Origin: FEN-1297 sp964618785
GTDB lineage: Bacteria > Bacteroidota > Ignavibacteria > Ignavibacteriales > Ignavibacteriaceae
DNA length: 64,000 nt
Reading direction: 5' to 3'
Assembly (NCBI GenBank): GCA_964618785.1
Contig: CAZUCY010000001.1
Coordinates: forward strand, 72,345 to 136,344
Shown here: positions 37,132 to 46,667 of the stretch, piece by piece
How positions within the stretch are numbered: the first letter of the stretch is position 1
How the letters are laid out: each line of letters opens with the position of its first letter
Notes under the pieces: generated by a model
What the model was told of the DNA's origin: nothing
What the model saw: only the letters and a program-made list of their open reading frames with translations
The model's database searches: none
Program-made: the position numbers and the translations under genes

Positions 37132-37715
37132 GGTGAACCTCCGTCTGACAAGAAATATTTTTATATAACATTTCTGCTTCGGGAGAGTTATGGTTAACAG
37201 CTAAATTACCCTGCCTTAGCCCTCGCGGAGTAGTTCTAATTTACTAAATGCAACCTTAATTTATCTTATAAAAATCAAAAGTTCTTTTTATCTCTTTATT
37301 TAATATGATAGATTAGATAAACTGCGCGGTTCAATAAGATAGTGTCGTATGTTCAAGTGAAGTGCTCTTTAGGATAATCCGCTGAACCGGCTCACTGTTC
37401 ATTTAATATACTGGGAAAATCGTTCCTGTAATATAAATATAAAGATTAAAGAATAAAGTTTCAACAATGTATATCCAAAATCAAAACGCTTTTACCAATA
37501 AACCAAAGATTTATACTTATATACATGCTAAAGCAATAAAACATAATTATACTTATTTTTCTGTTTCGCTAATTTACCATTGGTAATTAACTTAAATGCT
37601 GATTAAATGAATTTCATTTTTATGATGATTCTTTTTTGCCTTTTTTAAAGTATCCCGGTTTTTAGCTTAATAGCGGAGCTGAATTGATAATAACGATATA
37701 ATTAAGAGGTATAAA
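37132..37715. other. Divergent promoter region between the beta-propeller and a GH92 gene
   Basis: 584 bp without a gene. Bases 37494-37528 (ACCAATAAACCAAAGATTTA then TACTTATATACATGC) align ungapped with 8170-8204 (ACCAACAAACTTAAAATTTG then AACTTAAGAACAAGT), a degenerate copy of the upstream motif. Nothing else recognised. Confidence 0.35.
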
Positions 37716-39995
37716 ATGTTGAAGAGTAGTATAAAATACTTTTTCCTTTTTGCATTTGTATTGAACATTTATGGCGGCGAGTATCCTCACAAAGTAAAAC
37801 TTCCGATTGATTTCGTAAACCCGTTTATTTGTACTCAGGGGGATCACGGTCAGTGGCTTCCGGCAGCTAACGTCCCTTTCGGTCTTATTGAATTGTGTCC
37901 TGATACATATCCGGGCAGTCTTACTGCAAACGGTGACTTTGCCCATTCGGGATATGATTATTCCGACAATCAGCTCAGGGGTTTCAGTAATTTCCATAGA
38001 GGTAGCTCGGGTGGTACTACCGTTTGTGACCGGGCTGGCTTTCTATCTGTAATTCCATATGTAAATATGCCGTCGGACACCTTCTTCATAAATCCTGTTG
38101 TTGCGTTTGATAAAAAATCAGAAAAAGCTGGAACGGGTTACTATTCCGTCCGGTTAGCGAAAGACAACATCCTGGCTGAACTTACTGCTTCGGCTCATAC
38201 TGGATATCACAAGTATACTTTTGTAAAAAACAATTCTGCCCAATTGTTTTTATTTGAAGGGAATAGGTCGCGATCAAAAAATCTTTCTTGTCGTTTAACG
38301 GATAAACAAACTGTTGAAGGAGTGCAGTCTGTTTATAATGGAATTTATTTCGTGATGAAATTTAATGCCCCGGTAAAATCCACAAAGGTCTGGGACGGTA
38401 AAAAACTTGTCGGCGGCAATGCCTTAAATCAAGTTGCAGGCGGTGGATTTGTTTGCCAATTCGGCAGCCTTAAAGGAAAGCCTCTGGAAGTCAGAGTCGG
38501 AGTATCGCTTGTTTCTATTGAGGCTGCAAGAGCAAACCTTAAATCAGAAAGCCCACGTTTTAATTTTTTATCTCTCCGCGAAAAAGCTGCAAAATTATGG
38601 GAAGAAAAAATTGGTAAAATAAGAGTCGAGGGAAATGAAGAATACAAAACTATTTTTTATACTGCACTCTATCATACATGTTTTTTACCTGTTACAATTA
38701 CAGATGTAGATGGAACTTATCCTGGCTTGGATAAAAAAAATCATAACGCTAAGGGTTATACTCATTTCGATGATTATTCTTTCTGGGATTCTTTCCGGAC
38801 TAAATATCCATTATATAGTTTGTACCTGCCCGGCATTTATCGTGATATCGTAAAATCGTTGCGCGATATTTATGAACAGGCAGATTGGGATAAACCTGAT
38901 GGCAGCCATAAACCTCACGGTGCTGGAAACGGTTTTAGAATTTATGGGAAAAACGGATTTTTTGCTTATGATAATTGCCGTAATGAGCATATGTTAATGG
39001 TCATGACCGACGCTTACTTCAAAGGGCTTTATGATAATGATATTGATGTGAATTCTGTTTACCCCTATTTAAAAAGAGAAGCGTTAGTTCAAATGAACGA
39101 AAAGTATGATCAAATCGGTTTCATCCCTGCACGCCCTGATCAAACCGGTGAATATTGCTGGGATAGCTGGTGCGTTGCTCAAATTGCTAAAGTTGTATGC
39201 AGCCAAACAGATTATAATTATTTTATGAAACGTTCCAATTATTGGAAGAATACATGGGATACAAGTATTTCATTTTTCCATGCGCGGGCTAAGGATGGAT
39301 CATGGCTGGATTTCCCTGAAGACCCTACGGTAAATGATGAAAAGTATACTTATGAAGGAACACAATGGCAATGGCGCTGGAATGTTATTCATGATGTTCC
39401 GGCTCTGATTGAAGCTTTCCACGGGAAAGAAAATTTTGTAAAAGAACTTAATTACTTTTTTGAGCATGACCTTTATCAGGCAGGCAACGAGCCTGACCTG
39501 CAAGCCCCGTTCCTTTTCAATTTTGCCGGCGCATCATGGCTGACACAGAAATGGACTCATAAAATTTTAACTGAACCGGTTCTACAACGTTATGGGACGC
39601 ATGATTTTTTTAAGAAACCGGTTTTCAATTATATTTATAGAACAACACCGGATGGGTATCTTGATGAAATGGATGATGACTATGGATGTATGGCGGCTTG
39701 GTACGCATTGAGTGCAATGGGATTTTATCAGATGTGCCCGGGAAATCCGGTTTATCAGTTGTCTACTCCTGTATTTGATAAAGTAGTTATTATGTTGAAT
39801 AATAAAATTTATCCGGGTAAAAAATTCACTATCAAGGCAGAAAATCTAAGTAAGGAAAATTATTACATCCAATCTGCCACGCTGAACGGTAAACCTTTGA
39901 ATCGTTCATGGATTTCACATGAAGAAATTACAAAAGGCGGCGAGCTTATTTATGTTCTGGGTCCCGAACCTAATAAAGTTTGGGGAAGTAAATAA
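37716..39995 (+). CDS. Divergent GH92 family protein
   Basis: Secreted 759-residue GH92 member with a signal peptide (about 1-21, ending NIYGGE) and the N-terminal family start DFVNPFICTQGDHGQWLPAA. The fold blocks are present (FDDYSFWDSFRTKYPLYSL, YEGTQWQWRWNVIHDVPAL, MGFYQMCPGNPVYQLSTPVF), but active-site motifs differ strongly: AGNEPDLQAPFLFNFAG replaces HGNEPSHxIAYxY, and MDDDYGCMAAWY replaces GNDDxGQMSAWY. The GNEP glutamate and adjacent aspartates remain, so hydrolysis is still possible. The changed residues line the substrate pocket, so linkage or even sugar specificity may differ from classical alpha-1,2-mannosidases. A 145-bp gap separates it from the GH36 gene. Confidence 0.9.
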   Translation: MLKSSIKYFFLFAFVLNIYGGEYPHKVKLPIDFVNPFICTQGDHGQWLPAANVPFGLIELCPDTYPGSLTANGDFAHSGYDYSDNQLRGFSNFHRGSSGGTTVCDRAGFLSVIPYVNMPSDTFFINPVVAFDKKSEKAGTGYYSVRLAKDNILAELTASAHTGYHKYTFVKNNSAQLFLFEGNRSRSKNLSCRLTDKQTVEGVQSVYNGIYFVMKFNAPVKSTKVWDGKKLVGGNALNQVAGGGFVCQFGSLKGKPLEVRVGVSLVSIEAARANLKSESPRFNFLSLREKAAKLWEEKIGKIRVEGNEEYKTIFYTALYHTCFLPVTITDVDGTYPGLDKKNHNAKGYTHFDDYSFWDSFRTKYPLYSLYLPGIYRDIVKSLRDIYEQADWDKPDGSHKPHGAGNGFRIYGKNGFFAYDNCRNEHMLMVMTDAYFKGLYDNDIDVNSVYPYLKREALVQMNEKYDQIGFIPARPDQTGEYCWDSWCVAQIAKVVCSQTDYNYFMKRSNYWKNTWDTSISFFHARAKDGSWLDFPEDPTVNDEKYTYEGTQWQWRWNVIHDVPALIEAFHGKENFVKELNYFFEHDLYQAGNEPDLQAPFLFNFAGASWLTQKWTHKILTEPVLQRYGTHDFFKKPVFNYIYRTTPDGYLDEMDDDYGCMAAWYALSAMGFYQMCPGNPVYQLSTPVFDKVVIMLNNKIYPGKKFTIKAENLSKENYYIQSATLNGKPLNRSWISHEEITKGGELIYVLGPEPNKVWGSK

Positions 39996-40140
39996 TTGTT
40001 ATCATTGTAAACCCGTATAAAATAATCAATGCTTCGCAATTGTCAAATAATTATTTGAATCTGACCTTTCTCTTAGTAAAGAAATGTGTCATACTTCAAA
40101 AATAATATTTTAGAAGTTTTCATATTTTATGGAGGTTAGC

Positions 40141-42201
40141 ATGGCTAAATTTAATAGTCTTAATTGTTTTCTTATTATTGTCCTGTGCCTTGTAATTAAT
40201 GGGATTGCTTTCTGCGGCAGCTCTTCTGATCAAACTAAAGTAAGCCGCTGGGTAAAAGAAAATTTTGCCAAAGGAGTTGTTCCGCCTTTTTCATTTGTAT
40301 ATGAGGGAAAACCATCCGGCTCCTTTATAACAAATTGGGAATATAGTGCTGAAAAACTAAAATCAACCGGTCCGGATATTGAAGAATCAATTTATACTTA
40401 TTCAGACGGGAAAAGCGGCATTGTTGTAAAATGTTCTGTCACTTGTTTTAATGATTTCAATGCAGTGGAATGGGTGGTGAGATTCAAAAATACATCTTCG
40501 CAAAATACTCCTATAATTGAGCGGGCTGCCGTTATTGACAATTCTTTTTCTTACGATCAAATTGGAACATTTATTCTTCATCATTCAAGAGGCAGCGATG
40601 CTTTGAAAAATGATTTCCAGCCGTTTGATGATAAAATGCAAATAGGAAAAAATATTTATATGACTCCAAGCCGTGGGCGCTCATCGGATGATTCAGCCTT
40701 CCCTTTTTTCAATATTGAATCTCCCGCAAAACAGGGAATTATGGTTGCGGTTGGTTGGACGGGAAAATGGTATGCTGATGTTCTGCAGCAAGACGAAAAA
40801 TCGGTTTCCTTAAAATCGGGCATGGAAAATATGCATTTGACCTTATATCCGCAGGAAGAAATCCGTACGCCGAAAATTTGTTTGCTTTTTTGGCAAGGCG
40901 AAGACCGCATGATCGGGCACAACCAGTTCAGAAGATTTATTCTTGCGCATCACTCAAGAAAAATAAATGGCAAGCTGGCAGAATACCCGCTTTCTGGTGG
41001 ATTTGATTATGGCGATCCCCTGCCCTGTGGTGAATACGAATGTTTGACCGAAGATTTTGCCCTTGCGCTTGTAAAACGTTATCAGCAGTTTAATATTATG
41101 CCTGAACTTTTTTGGTTAGATGCCGGGTGGTATACGGGATGCGGCTTCAATAAGGAACACGGGAAATGGGATGAAAATGTCGGTAACTGGACGGTAGATA
41201 AAGAAAGATTCCCGGACGGTCTGAGGTCAATTTCCGATTCTATTCATGCTGCCGGATGTAAATTTATGTTATGGTTTGAGCCGGAGCGGGTTCGCGAAGG
41301 AACTCAATTTTATAAAGAACATCCGGAATGGTTGTTGGGGCGTCAGGGCTCCAGGAATTTTATTTTTAATCTTGGAAATAAAGAAGCACGTTTGTGGTTA
41401 ACAAATTATATCTCCGGTTTTATTAAAAAAGAAGGTATCGATTATTATCGCCAGGATTTCAACATTGATCCGAAGTCTTATTGGAAAGATAATGATACGC
41501 CTGATCGCATAGGTATCAGCGAAGAAAAGCATATAGAGGGCTTATATGCTTTTTGGGATAGCTTACTTGTTCGTTTTCCAAACCTTATTATTGATAATTG
41601 CGCAAGCGGCGGGCGCCGGATTGATCTGGAAACAGTTTCCCGCAGCGCGCCATTTTGGCGTTCTGATTACCAGTATGGCGAACCTAATGGTTACCAATGT
41701 CATGCATACGGGTTAAATTTCTATTTGCCTGTCCATGGCACAGCTGTTTACAAAACTGATAACTTTTCTTTTAGATCAAGCTTAGGAGCTACTATGGTGA
41801 TGGCTTGGGAGATTACTGGAAAAAACGATGAACCTATCAATGATATTCAAAAGTGTATGAGCGAATTTAAAAGATTACGTCCCTACTTTTACGGCGATTA
41901 TTATCCTCTGACCGAAGCTGCGAATCATTATATGGGGAATAGTTCCTGGTTGGCTTATCAATTAAATCGTCCTGAACAGAAGGACGGAATTATTTTAGCT
42001 TTCCGCCGCGAGGACGTAACAAATGAATCGATTCGAATTAATCTTAGGGGATTGGATGAGAATGCTAATTACGAAATGTACTATGAAGATTATGGGCTCC
42101 GTGTTTATGATACCGGGAAAAAACTTATGGATGGTATTGATATAATGATTCCAACAAAGCCTGCTTCCTTGTTAATAAGTTATAAGAAAGTTGAAAATTG
42201 A
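40141..42201 (+). CDS. GH36 alpha-galactosidase
   Basis: Retaining alpha-galactosidase of family GH36. ATG 40141 is preferred because GGAGG sits 5 nt upstream; an ATG at 40129 overlaps that site. Signal peptide about 1-26 (ending GIAFCGS). An N-terminal beta-supersandwich is followed by a TIM barrel with PELFWLDAGWYTGCG, KFMLWFEPERVREGT, nucleophile Asp439 in DYYRQDFNIDP, DNCASGGRRIDLET, and acid/base Asp509 in FWRSDYQYGEP. A C-terminal beta domain ends the 686 residues. It removes alpha-galactose from side chains, and a second, unrelated alpha-galactosidase (GH27) is at 53313. The next gene starts 73 bp downstream on the same strand. Confidence 0.94.
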   Translation: MAKFNSLNCFLIIVLCLVINGIAFCGSSSDQTKVSRWVKENFAKGVVPPFSFVYEGKPSGSFITNWEYSAEKLKSTGPDIEESIYTYSDGKSGIVVKCSVTCFNDFNAVEWVVRFKNTSSQNTPIIERAAVIDNSFSYDQIGTFILHHSRGSDALKNDFQPFDDKMQIGKNIYMTPSRGRSSDDSAFPFFNIESPAKQGIMVAVGWTGKWYADVLQQDEKSVSLKSGMENMHLTLYPQEEIRTPKICLLFWQGEDRMIGHNQFRRFILAHHSRKINGKLAEYPLSGGFDYGDPLPCGEYECLTEDFALALVKRYQQFNIMPELFWLDAGWYTGCGFNKEHGKWDENVGNWTVDKERFPDGLRSISDSIHAAGCKFMLWFEPERVREGTQFYKEHPEWLLGRQGSRNFIFNLGNKEARLWLTNYISGFIKKEGIDYYRQDFNIDPKSYWKDNDTPDRIGISEEKHIEGLYAFWDSLLVRFPNLIIDNCASGGRRIDLETVSRSAPFWRSDYQYGEPNGYQCHAYGLNFYLPVHGTAVYKTDNFSFRSSLGATMVMAWEITGKNDEPINDIQKCMSEFKRLRPYFYGDYYPLTEAANHYMGNSSWLAYQLNRPEQKDGIILAFRREDVTNESIRINLRGLDENANYEMYYEDYGLRVYDTGKKLMDGIDIMIPTKPASLLISYKKVEN

Positions 42202-42274
42202 TTAAAATATTTATCGGGATATTATTCTGCTCCGATAGCTGTAATTTTGATTTAAACTGTATTTGGAGTTTCTT

Positions 42275-43843
42275 ATGAAAAAATTGGTTGTTATGTTATT
42301 GATGTTCTTTTCCTTTCAAATTTTTGCGCAAATTGAAGCGGTAAAATTAAGTTACCACAATATCCAGGTTGATTCTCAGGGGAATATTCTGCCCTGGTTC
42401 TCAAATGACCCGGGCGGGTCATATGATCATATTATCAACATCGTTTGGAATTTTTGGGACTCCATGAGAACCGATTTGAATGGACTCCCGTACTATATGA
42501 ACCATCAGGTATGGAGAAAAGGTTTCAATGATCACCGTGGAATTGGCGGAGATCAAATTTCTATGGCTCTGTCATCTTGGAGATTACTTTATGCTTATAA
42601 TGGGAATCTGAGAATTTTGGAAGATATGAAATTCATGGCAGATTATTATTTAACTCATGGTTTGTCTGCCGCAAATTCTAAGTGGCCGAATATTCCTTAT
42701 CCCTACAATACTTTACTTTATTCCGGTATTTATGACGGTGATATGATAACGGGAAAGGGTTATACCCAGCCGGACAAAGCAGGCTCGTTTGGTTATGAAC
42801 TGGTAAATCTTTATAAGATTACTGGAAATGTACGGTATCTTGATGCGGCTGTTGAAATTGCTAACACGCTCTCGAATCATGTTGTTGCAGGCAACAATGA
42901 TGAATCTCCTCTTCCATTCAGAGTTAATGCTGAAACCGGTGATGTCGGAACTTCAATTGAAAATGGCAAAGTAGTAATAAAATATGCCTACACTTCTAAT
43001 TGGAGTGGAACAATTATGCTGTTCACTGAATTGGTTTCTCTGAAAAAGGGAAATGTTGACGCTTATCAAAAATCTTTTAATACAATTCTTGAATGGATGA
43101 AAAATTATCCTCTCAAAACAAATAAGTGGGGACCATTCTTTGAGGATGTCGGATCTTGGTCGGATACGCAAATCAACGCAGTAACCTTTGCTCAGTACAT
43201 TCTTAACAATTCCGGATTGTTTCCAAATTGGAAAGAAGATGCCCGGCATATTTTGGACTGGGTTTATAAAGAACTCGGGAATAATAAATGGGAAAAATAC
43301 GGTGTAATGGTCGTCAATGAACAAACTGCTTACAAAGTTCCGGGGAATAGCCATACTTCAAGGCAAGGTGCCGCAGAATTATTATTTGCTTCTAAAACGG
43401 CTGATATTGCAAGCAAAAAACTTGGGATAAAACAGTTGAACTGGGCTACTTATATGGTTAATGATGACGGGGAAAATACCTATCCAAGCAACAGAACCTG
43501 GATGACTGATGGCTATGGCGATTATGTCAGACACTTTTTAAGAGCAATGGGTGCCTTTCCCGAATTAGCCCCGATGGATCAAAATCATTTATTGAAATCG
43601 TCTTCAGTTGTAAAATCTATTCAATACGACAAGGACAAAATTGAGTACGAAACTTTTGATGATACATCAACAGAAGTATTAAGATTAACTTCAAAGCCTG
43701 AAGTAGTATTAGTCAATGATAACAAAATTGGCGAATCTGCCTTATTGGAAAATAATTCGTGGAATTGGGCTCCATTCGATAAAGGTGGTGCGTTAACTAT
43801 TATTCATAAAACCGGGAAGAAAATTATTGTTAAATTAATGTAA
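42275..43843 (+). CDS. Secreted protein of unknown family, possible six-hairpin (alpha/alpha)6 glycosidase
   Basis: Not recognised at family level. ATG 42275 is preferred (GGAG 6 nt upstream; an in-frame TTG at 42263 overlaps it). Signal peptide about 1-19 (MKKLVVMLLMFF...IFAQ). The 522 residues are mostly alternating helices with aromatic/acidic turns: NDHRGIGGDQISMALSSWRL, GSFGYELVNLYKITGNVRYL, WSDTQINAVTFAQYILN and HTSRQGAAELLFAS, which fits a six-hairpin toroid as in GH88/GH105 or related hydrolases. A short beta-rich tail (VLVNDNKIGESALLENNSW) ends it. It follows GH36 by 73 bp, so probably one operon, and precedes GH28. Catalytic residues cannot be assigned; D/E in RGIGGDQ is a candidate only. 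Confidence 0.7.
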   Translation: MKKLVVMLLMFFSFQIFAQIEAVKLSYHNIQVDSQGNILPWFSNDPGGSYDHIINIVWNFWDSMRTDLNGLPYYMNHQVWRKGFNDHRGIGGDQISMALSSWRLLYAYNGNLRILEDMKFMADYYLTHGLSAANSKWPNIPYPYNTLLYSGIYDGDMITGKGYTQPDKAGSFGYELVNLYKITGNVRYLDAAVEIANTLSNHVVAGNNDESPLPFRVNAETGDVGTSIENGKVVIKYAYTSNWSGTIMLFTELVSLKKGNVDAYQKSFNTILEWMKNYPLKTNKWGPFFEDVGSWSDTQINAVTFAQYILNNSGLFPNWKEDARHILDWVYKELGNNKWEKYGVMVVNEQTAYKVPGNSHTSRQGAAELLFASKTADIASKKLGIKQLNWATYMVNDDGENTYPSNRTWMTDGYGDYVRHFLRAMGAFPELAPMDQNHLLKSSSVVKSIQYDKDKIEYETFDDTSTEVLRLTSKPEVVLVNDNKIGESALLENNSWNWAPFDKGGALTIIHKTGKKIIVKLM

Positions 43844-44072
43844 AAGTGATCCTTTTACGTGCAATAAAAATAATTTACAGAAAAATATATTATGAAAGTT
43901 ATCTGGTAATTGGCTTTGAAAAAATTTCGTAAATTTATTTTGATCATTCCCTATAGAATTCTTGTGTGTGTTTGCTTGTTTCATATAAGAAGCTTAATTA
44001 TTCCGGGTTAATAGGTAAAATTTTTGCCCGCCGTCGAAATGAAGTACAATGAATAATACAAACGAGGTTTTT

Positions 44073-45695
44073 ATGAATTATATCATAAAATTATCATTTA
44101 GGATTTTAACCATATTAGTCTTTTCTTATATACAAATTTTCGCTTCAATGTATGACGTTAAAACATACGGGGCAAAAGGTGATGGTAAAATTCTTGATTC
44201 TCCGGCAATCAATAATGCCATTGAAGCAGCTTCGTCTAACGGAGGTGGTACGGTGTACTTTTCGTCGGGAACATACCTTTCGGTTTCAATTCATCTTAAA
44301 AGTAACGTTGCGCTTTATATTGATCAGGGTGCTGTTATTCTGGCTGCAAATCCGAAACAAGGCTATAAATTTGATTCAAGCGAAGAGAACAATTGGGATA
44401 TGTACCAGGATTTCGGTCATACACATTGGCACAATAGTTTGATATGGGGTGAGAATCTCGTAAATGTCTCAATACTTGGACCCGGTTTAATAGATGGAAG
44501 TGCTTTGCTTGCTTACCCGTACGAATCCCGAACCCCTGAAGAACAAAAAATTCTAAATGGTAAAGCTCCGGTAGGTAAAATACAGGGACCTTTCGGATAC
44601 CCCGATGCCGGAGATGCAATTGATGCCGGGTTTGGTAATAAAGCCATTGCTTTGAAATTTTGTAAGAATGTTATCCTGCGTGATATATCAATTCTCCGCG
44701 GCGGACACTTTGCAATACTTGCTGCCGGCGTTGATAATTTAACGATCGATAATCTTAAAATTGATACTAATCGTGATGGGGTTGATATTGATTGCTGCAA
44801 AAATGTCCATGTCTCAAATTGCACGGTTAATTCTCCTTTCGATGACGGTATTTGTTTGAAAGCGTCTTTTGGTCTGGGTTTTGCCAAAGCTACCGAAGAT
44901 GTGATGATAACAAATTGCTTTGTCAGTGGCTACGATGTGGGATCGGTACTCGACGGATCATTCAAACGTGAATATAATAAATTCGGTTACGGTAGTCCTA
45001 CCGGACGAATAAAATTAGGTACCGAATCCAACGGTGATTTCAGAAACATAACTATTTCCAATTGTGTGTTTGAGTATTGCCGTGGTCTTGCTCTTGAAAC
45101 TGTTGACGGAAGCAAACTCGAAGATGTTACAATAACAAATATTACGATGAGGGATATCGGGAATTCTCCTATCTTTTTACGGCTGGGAAAAAGAATGCGC
45201 GGTCCTGGTGGTGTCCCGGTAGGCGAACTGCGCAGAATTATTATCAGCAATGTTGTTGTATATAATGCCGCTCAAAAGCATTCGGTGATGTTAGTCGGTC
45301 TGCCGGATAAGGATATTGAAGATGTCTCGCTTGAAAATATTAAAATTTATTATCAGGGCGGAGGCACAAAGGAACAGTCGGCGATAAATCCTCCTGAAAA
45401 CGAAACTGCTTATCCCGAACCCGATCGCTTCGGCGAAATGCCTGCATATGGCTTTTTTATCCGGCATGTAAACGGTATTAAATTGAATAATATAGACGTG
45501 AGTTTTATGAAAAAAGATTTCCGCTCTCCGTTCATTTTAAATAATGTAAAAAACGCAGAGTTTGATTTTATAAATGCAATGCATGTTCCGGGTGTTGCGA
45601 CTTTTATCCTGGAAAATGTTTCGAACTTTAACGTGTTCAAGTGTATATCGGCTAATGATATTTATATCAAAAAAGCAGTCAAAAAAAGGCTTTAA
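44073..45695 (+). CDS. GH28 polygalacturonase-family enzyme
   Basis: Secreted beta-helix hydrolase of family GH28, cutting alpha-linked galacturonate in pectin or rhamnogalacturonan. ATG 44073 is preferred (GAGG about 5 nt upstream and a signal peptide directly after, MNYIIKLSFRILTILVFS); ATG 44049 would add 8 residues. Motifs: VKTYGAKGDGKILD at the start, N233-R-D235-G-V-D238 for the usual NTDG region, D257-D258 in FDDGICLKA, and R312-I-K314 in TGRIKLGTES. The usual Gly-His-Gly catalytic-site block is not seen; SGYDVGSVLDGSF stands there. This places it in a GH28 branch that may prefer rhamnogalacturonan or exo-cleavage. A broken GH28 lies at 9322. Confidence 0.92.
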   Translation: MNYIIKLSFRILTILVFSYIQIFASMYDVKTYGAKGDGKILDSPAINNAIEAASSNGGGTVYFSSGTYLSVSIHLKSNVALYIDQGAVILAANPKQGYKFDSSEENNWDMYQDFGHTHWHNSLIWGENLVNVSILGPGLIDGSALLAYPYESRTPEEQKILNGKAPVGKIQGPFGYPDAGDAIDAGFGNKAIALKFCKNVILRDISILRGGHFAILAAGVDNLTIDNLKIDTNRDGVDIDCCKNVHVSNCTVNSPFDDGICLKASFGLGFAKATEDVMITNCFVSGYDVGSVLDGSFKREYNKFGYGSPTGRIKLGTESNGDFRNITISNCVFEYCRGLALETVDGSKLEDVTITNITMRDIGNSPIFLRLGKRMRGPGGVPVGELRRIIISNVVVYNAAQKHSVMLVGLPDKDIEDVSLENIKIYYQGGGTKEQSAINPPENETAYPEPDRFGEMPAYGFFIRHVNGIKLNNIDVSFMKKDFRSPFILNNVKNAEFDFINAMHVPGVATFILENVSNFNVFKCISANDIYIKKAVKKRL

Positions 45696-45773
45696 AATAA
45701 AGGATACAAAATTATTATCTTTGTTTTTCTGTCCTCTGGTAATTTTATCATCTCTGCCCAATCATGGGAAAAT

Positions 45774-45927
45774 TTATGCAATAGTATTGTGTTTGACTGT
45801 AAAATTGTCCTTCTGAATTTGTTTCCTTTTAAGTTCCTTCAATTCTTCCTCGATCAGAGGATTGTATTCCCGTAATCTCCGGAGTTTGGCTTCAACCTCG
45901 GAGTTTGGCTTCAACCTCGGAGTTTAA
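45774..45927 (-). pseudogene. Minus-strand ORF fragment continuous with the dispersed repeat
   Basis: On the minus strand an open stretch after a TAA reads through the repeat as TPRLKPNSEVEAKLRRLREY and continues NPLIEEELKELKRKQIQKDN before its stop at 45774. The first part (EVEAK-[PL]-RRL) is the peptide the repeat family encodes in this frame elsewhere; the second part is a charged helical tail. There is no start codon, so it is probably the end of a broken gene or a chance extension. Confidence 0.3.
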
Positions 45928-45930
45928 TGC
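45874..45930. repeat. Dispersed GC-rich repeat with internal 20-bp tandem duplication
   Basis: GGAGTTTGGCTTCAACCTC occurs twice in a row, 20 bp apart, followed by GGAGTTTAATG. It is the left module of the repeat family, here tandemly duplicated. Confidence 0.75.
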
Positions 45931-46294
45931 TAAGACTACTGATTCCGGTTGCTGCGGAAGAATCTTTTTTGTTATTCAGCCGGTGCAGCGTCAATTGATC
46001 TGATGTATTCTGCAAAATCCAATATAAGGTTTAAGTAATTTCGCGGCTCGAACGAAAATGCTGTCAAATCACAAATCCGGATTGCGATTCCCGTTTATTT
46101 CTTAATTGTCATTTTAAAAAAGAAATTGGATTTCATTGGAAACCTGTACGCAATTTTAAAAAATAATCAGCTAATAGTTAAATACTTGACTTGAAAGAAT
46201 ATTCTAGTTTATAAAACGAAGAAATATTTTATTCTTTTAGTGCTTTTTTGAACGATTCTGAAAAAACGATAAAAATTTAACCCACAGACCCAAA

Positions 46295-46316
46295 ATTTGA
46301 ACGTCAAAACCATCTC
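46295..46316 (+). promoter_or_regulatory. Conserved AT-rich upstream motif, degenerate copy before the second receptor
   Basis: Starts ATTTGAACGTCAAAACC, sharing the first ten bases with the copy at 59415. The preceding TTTAACCCACAGACCCAAAA resembles 23029-23046. It lies about 350 bp before the receptor start. Confidence 0.3.
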
Positions 46317-46667
46317 TTATTTTTTAAAATGAACTATATTTCGACTGCATTTTTGTATTAAAATATGGATAATCAATCCATAAAATGAGAGCTAAGTTAA
46401 AAAGACATAATTAAAATAAAGAAAACTGGTAGTAACGATAAAAGTATGATCCATTAAAATAATTTGAGACAATAATTTGAATAATATTTATACAGCTGAG
46501 CCTAAATAATGGAGAATACTTTTACTTACCGGATTCTGATTGAATTATACTCAAATTTAAAAGATAATAAAAAATAATATAACGGTAATATGTTTTTTAA
46601 AGATAGTATTCAAAATGATGAGAAACTATTTCATATTAGGTCAATAATTAAAATAAGGATATTAAAG

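Larger units (their letters stand above)
45696..46667. other. Long spacer before the second TonB-dependent receptor
   Basis: About 970 bp without an intact gene. It holds a repeat copy at 45874-45930, a minus-strand ORF fragment at 45774-45927 and a degenerate conserved motif at 46295-46316. The ~340 bp between that motif and the receptor start are AT-rich with nothing else recognised and could be a long untranslated leader. Confidence 0.5.

Noticed and set aside
43840..43858. GTAAAAG/CTTTTAC inverted repeat after the 42275 gene as a terminator
   Set aside because: AT-rich 7-bp stem overlapping the stop codon with no T-run behind it; too weak.
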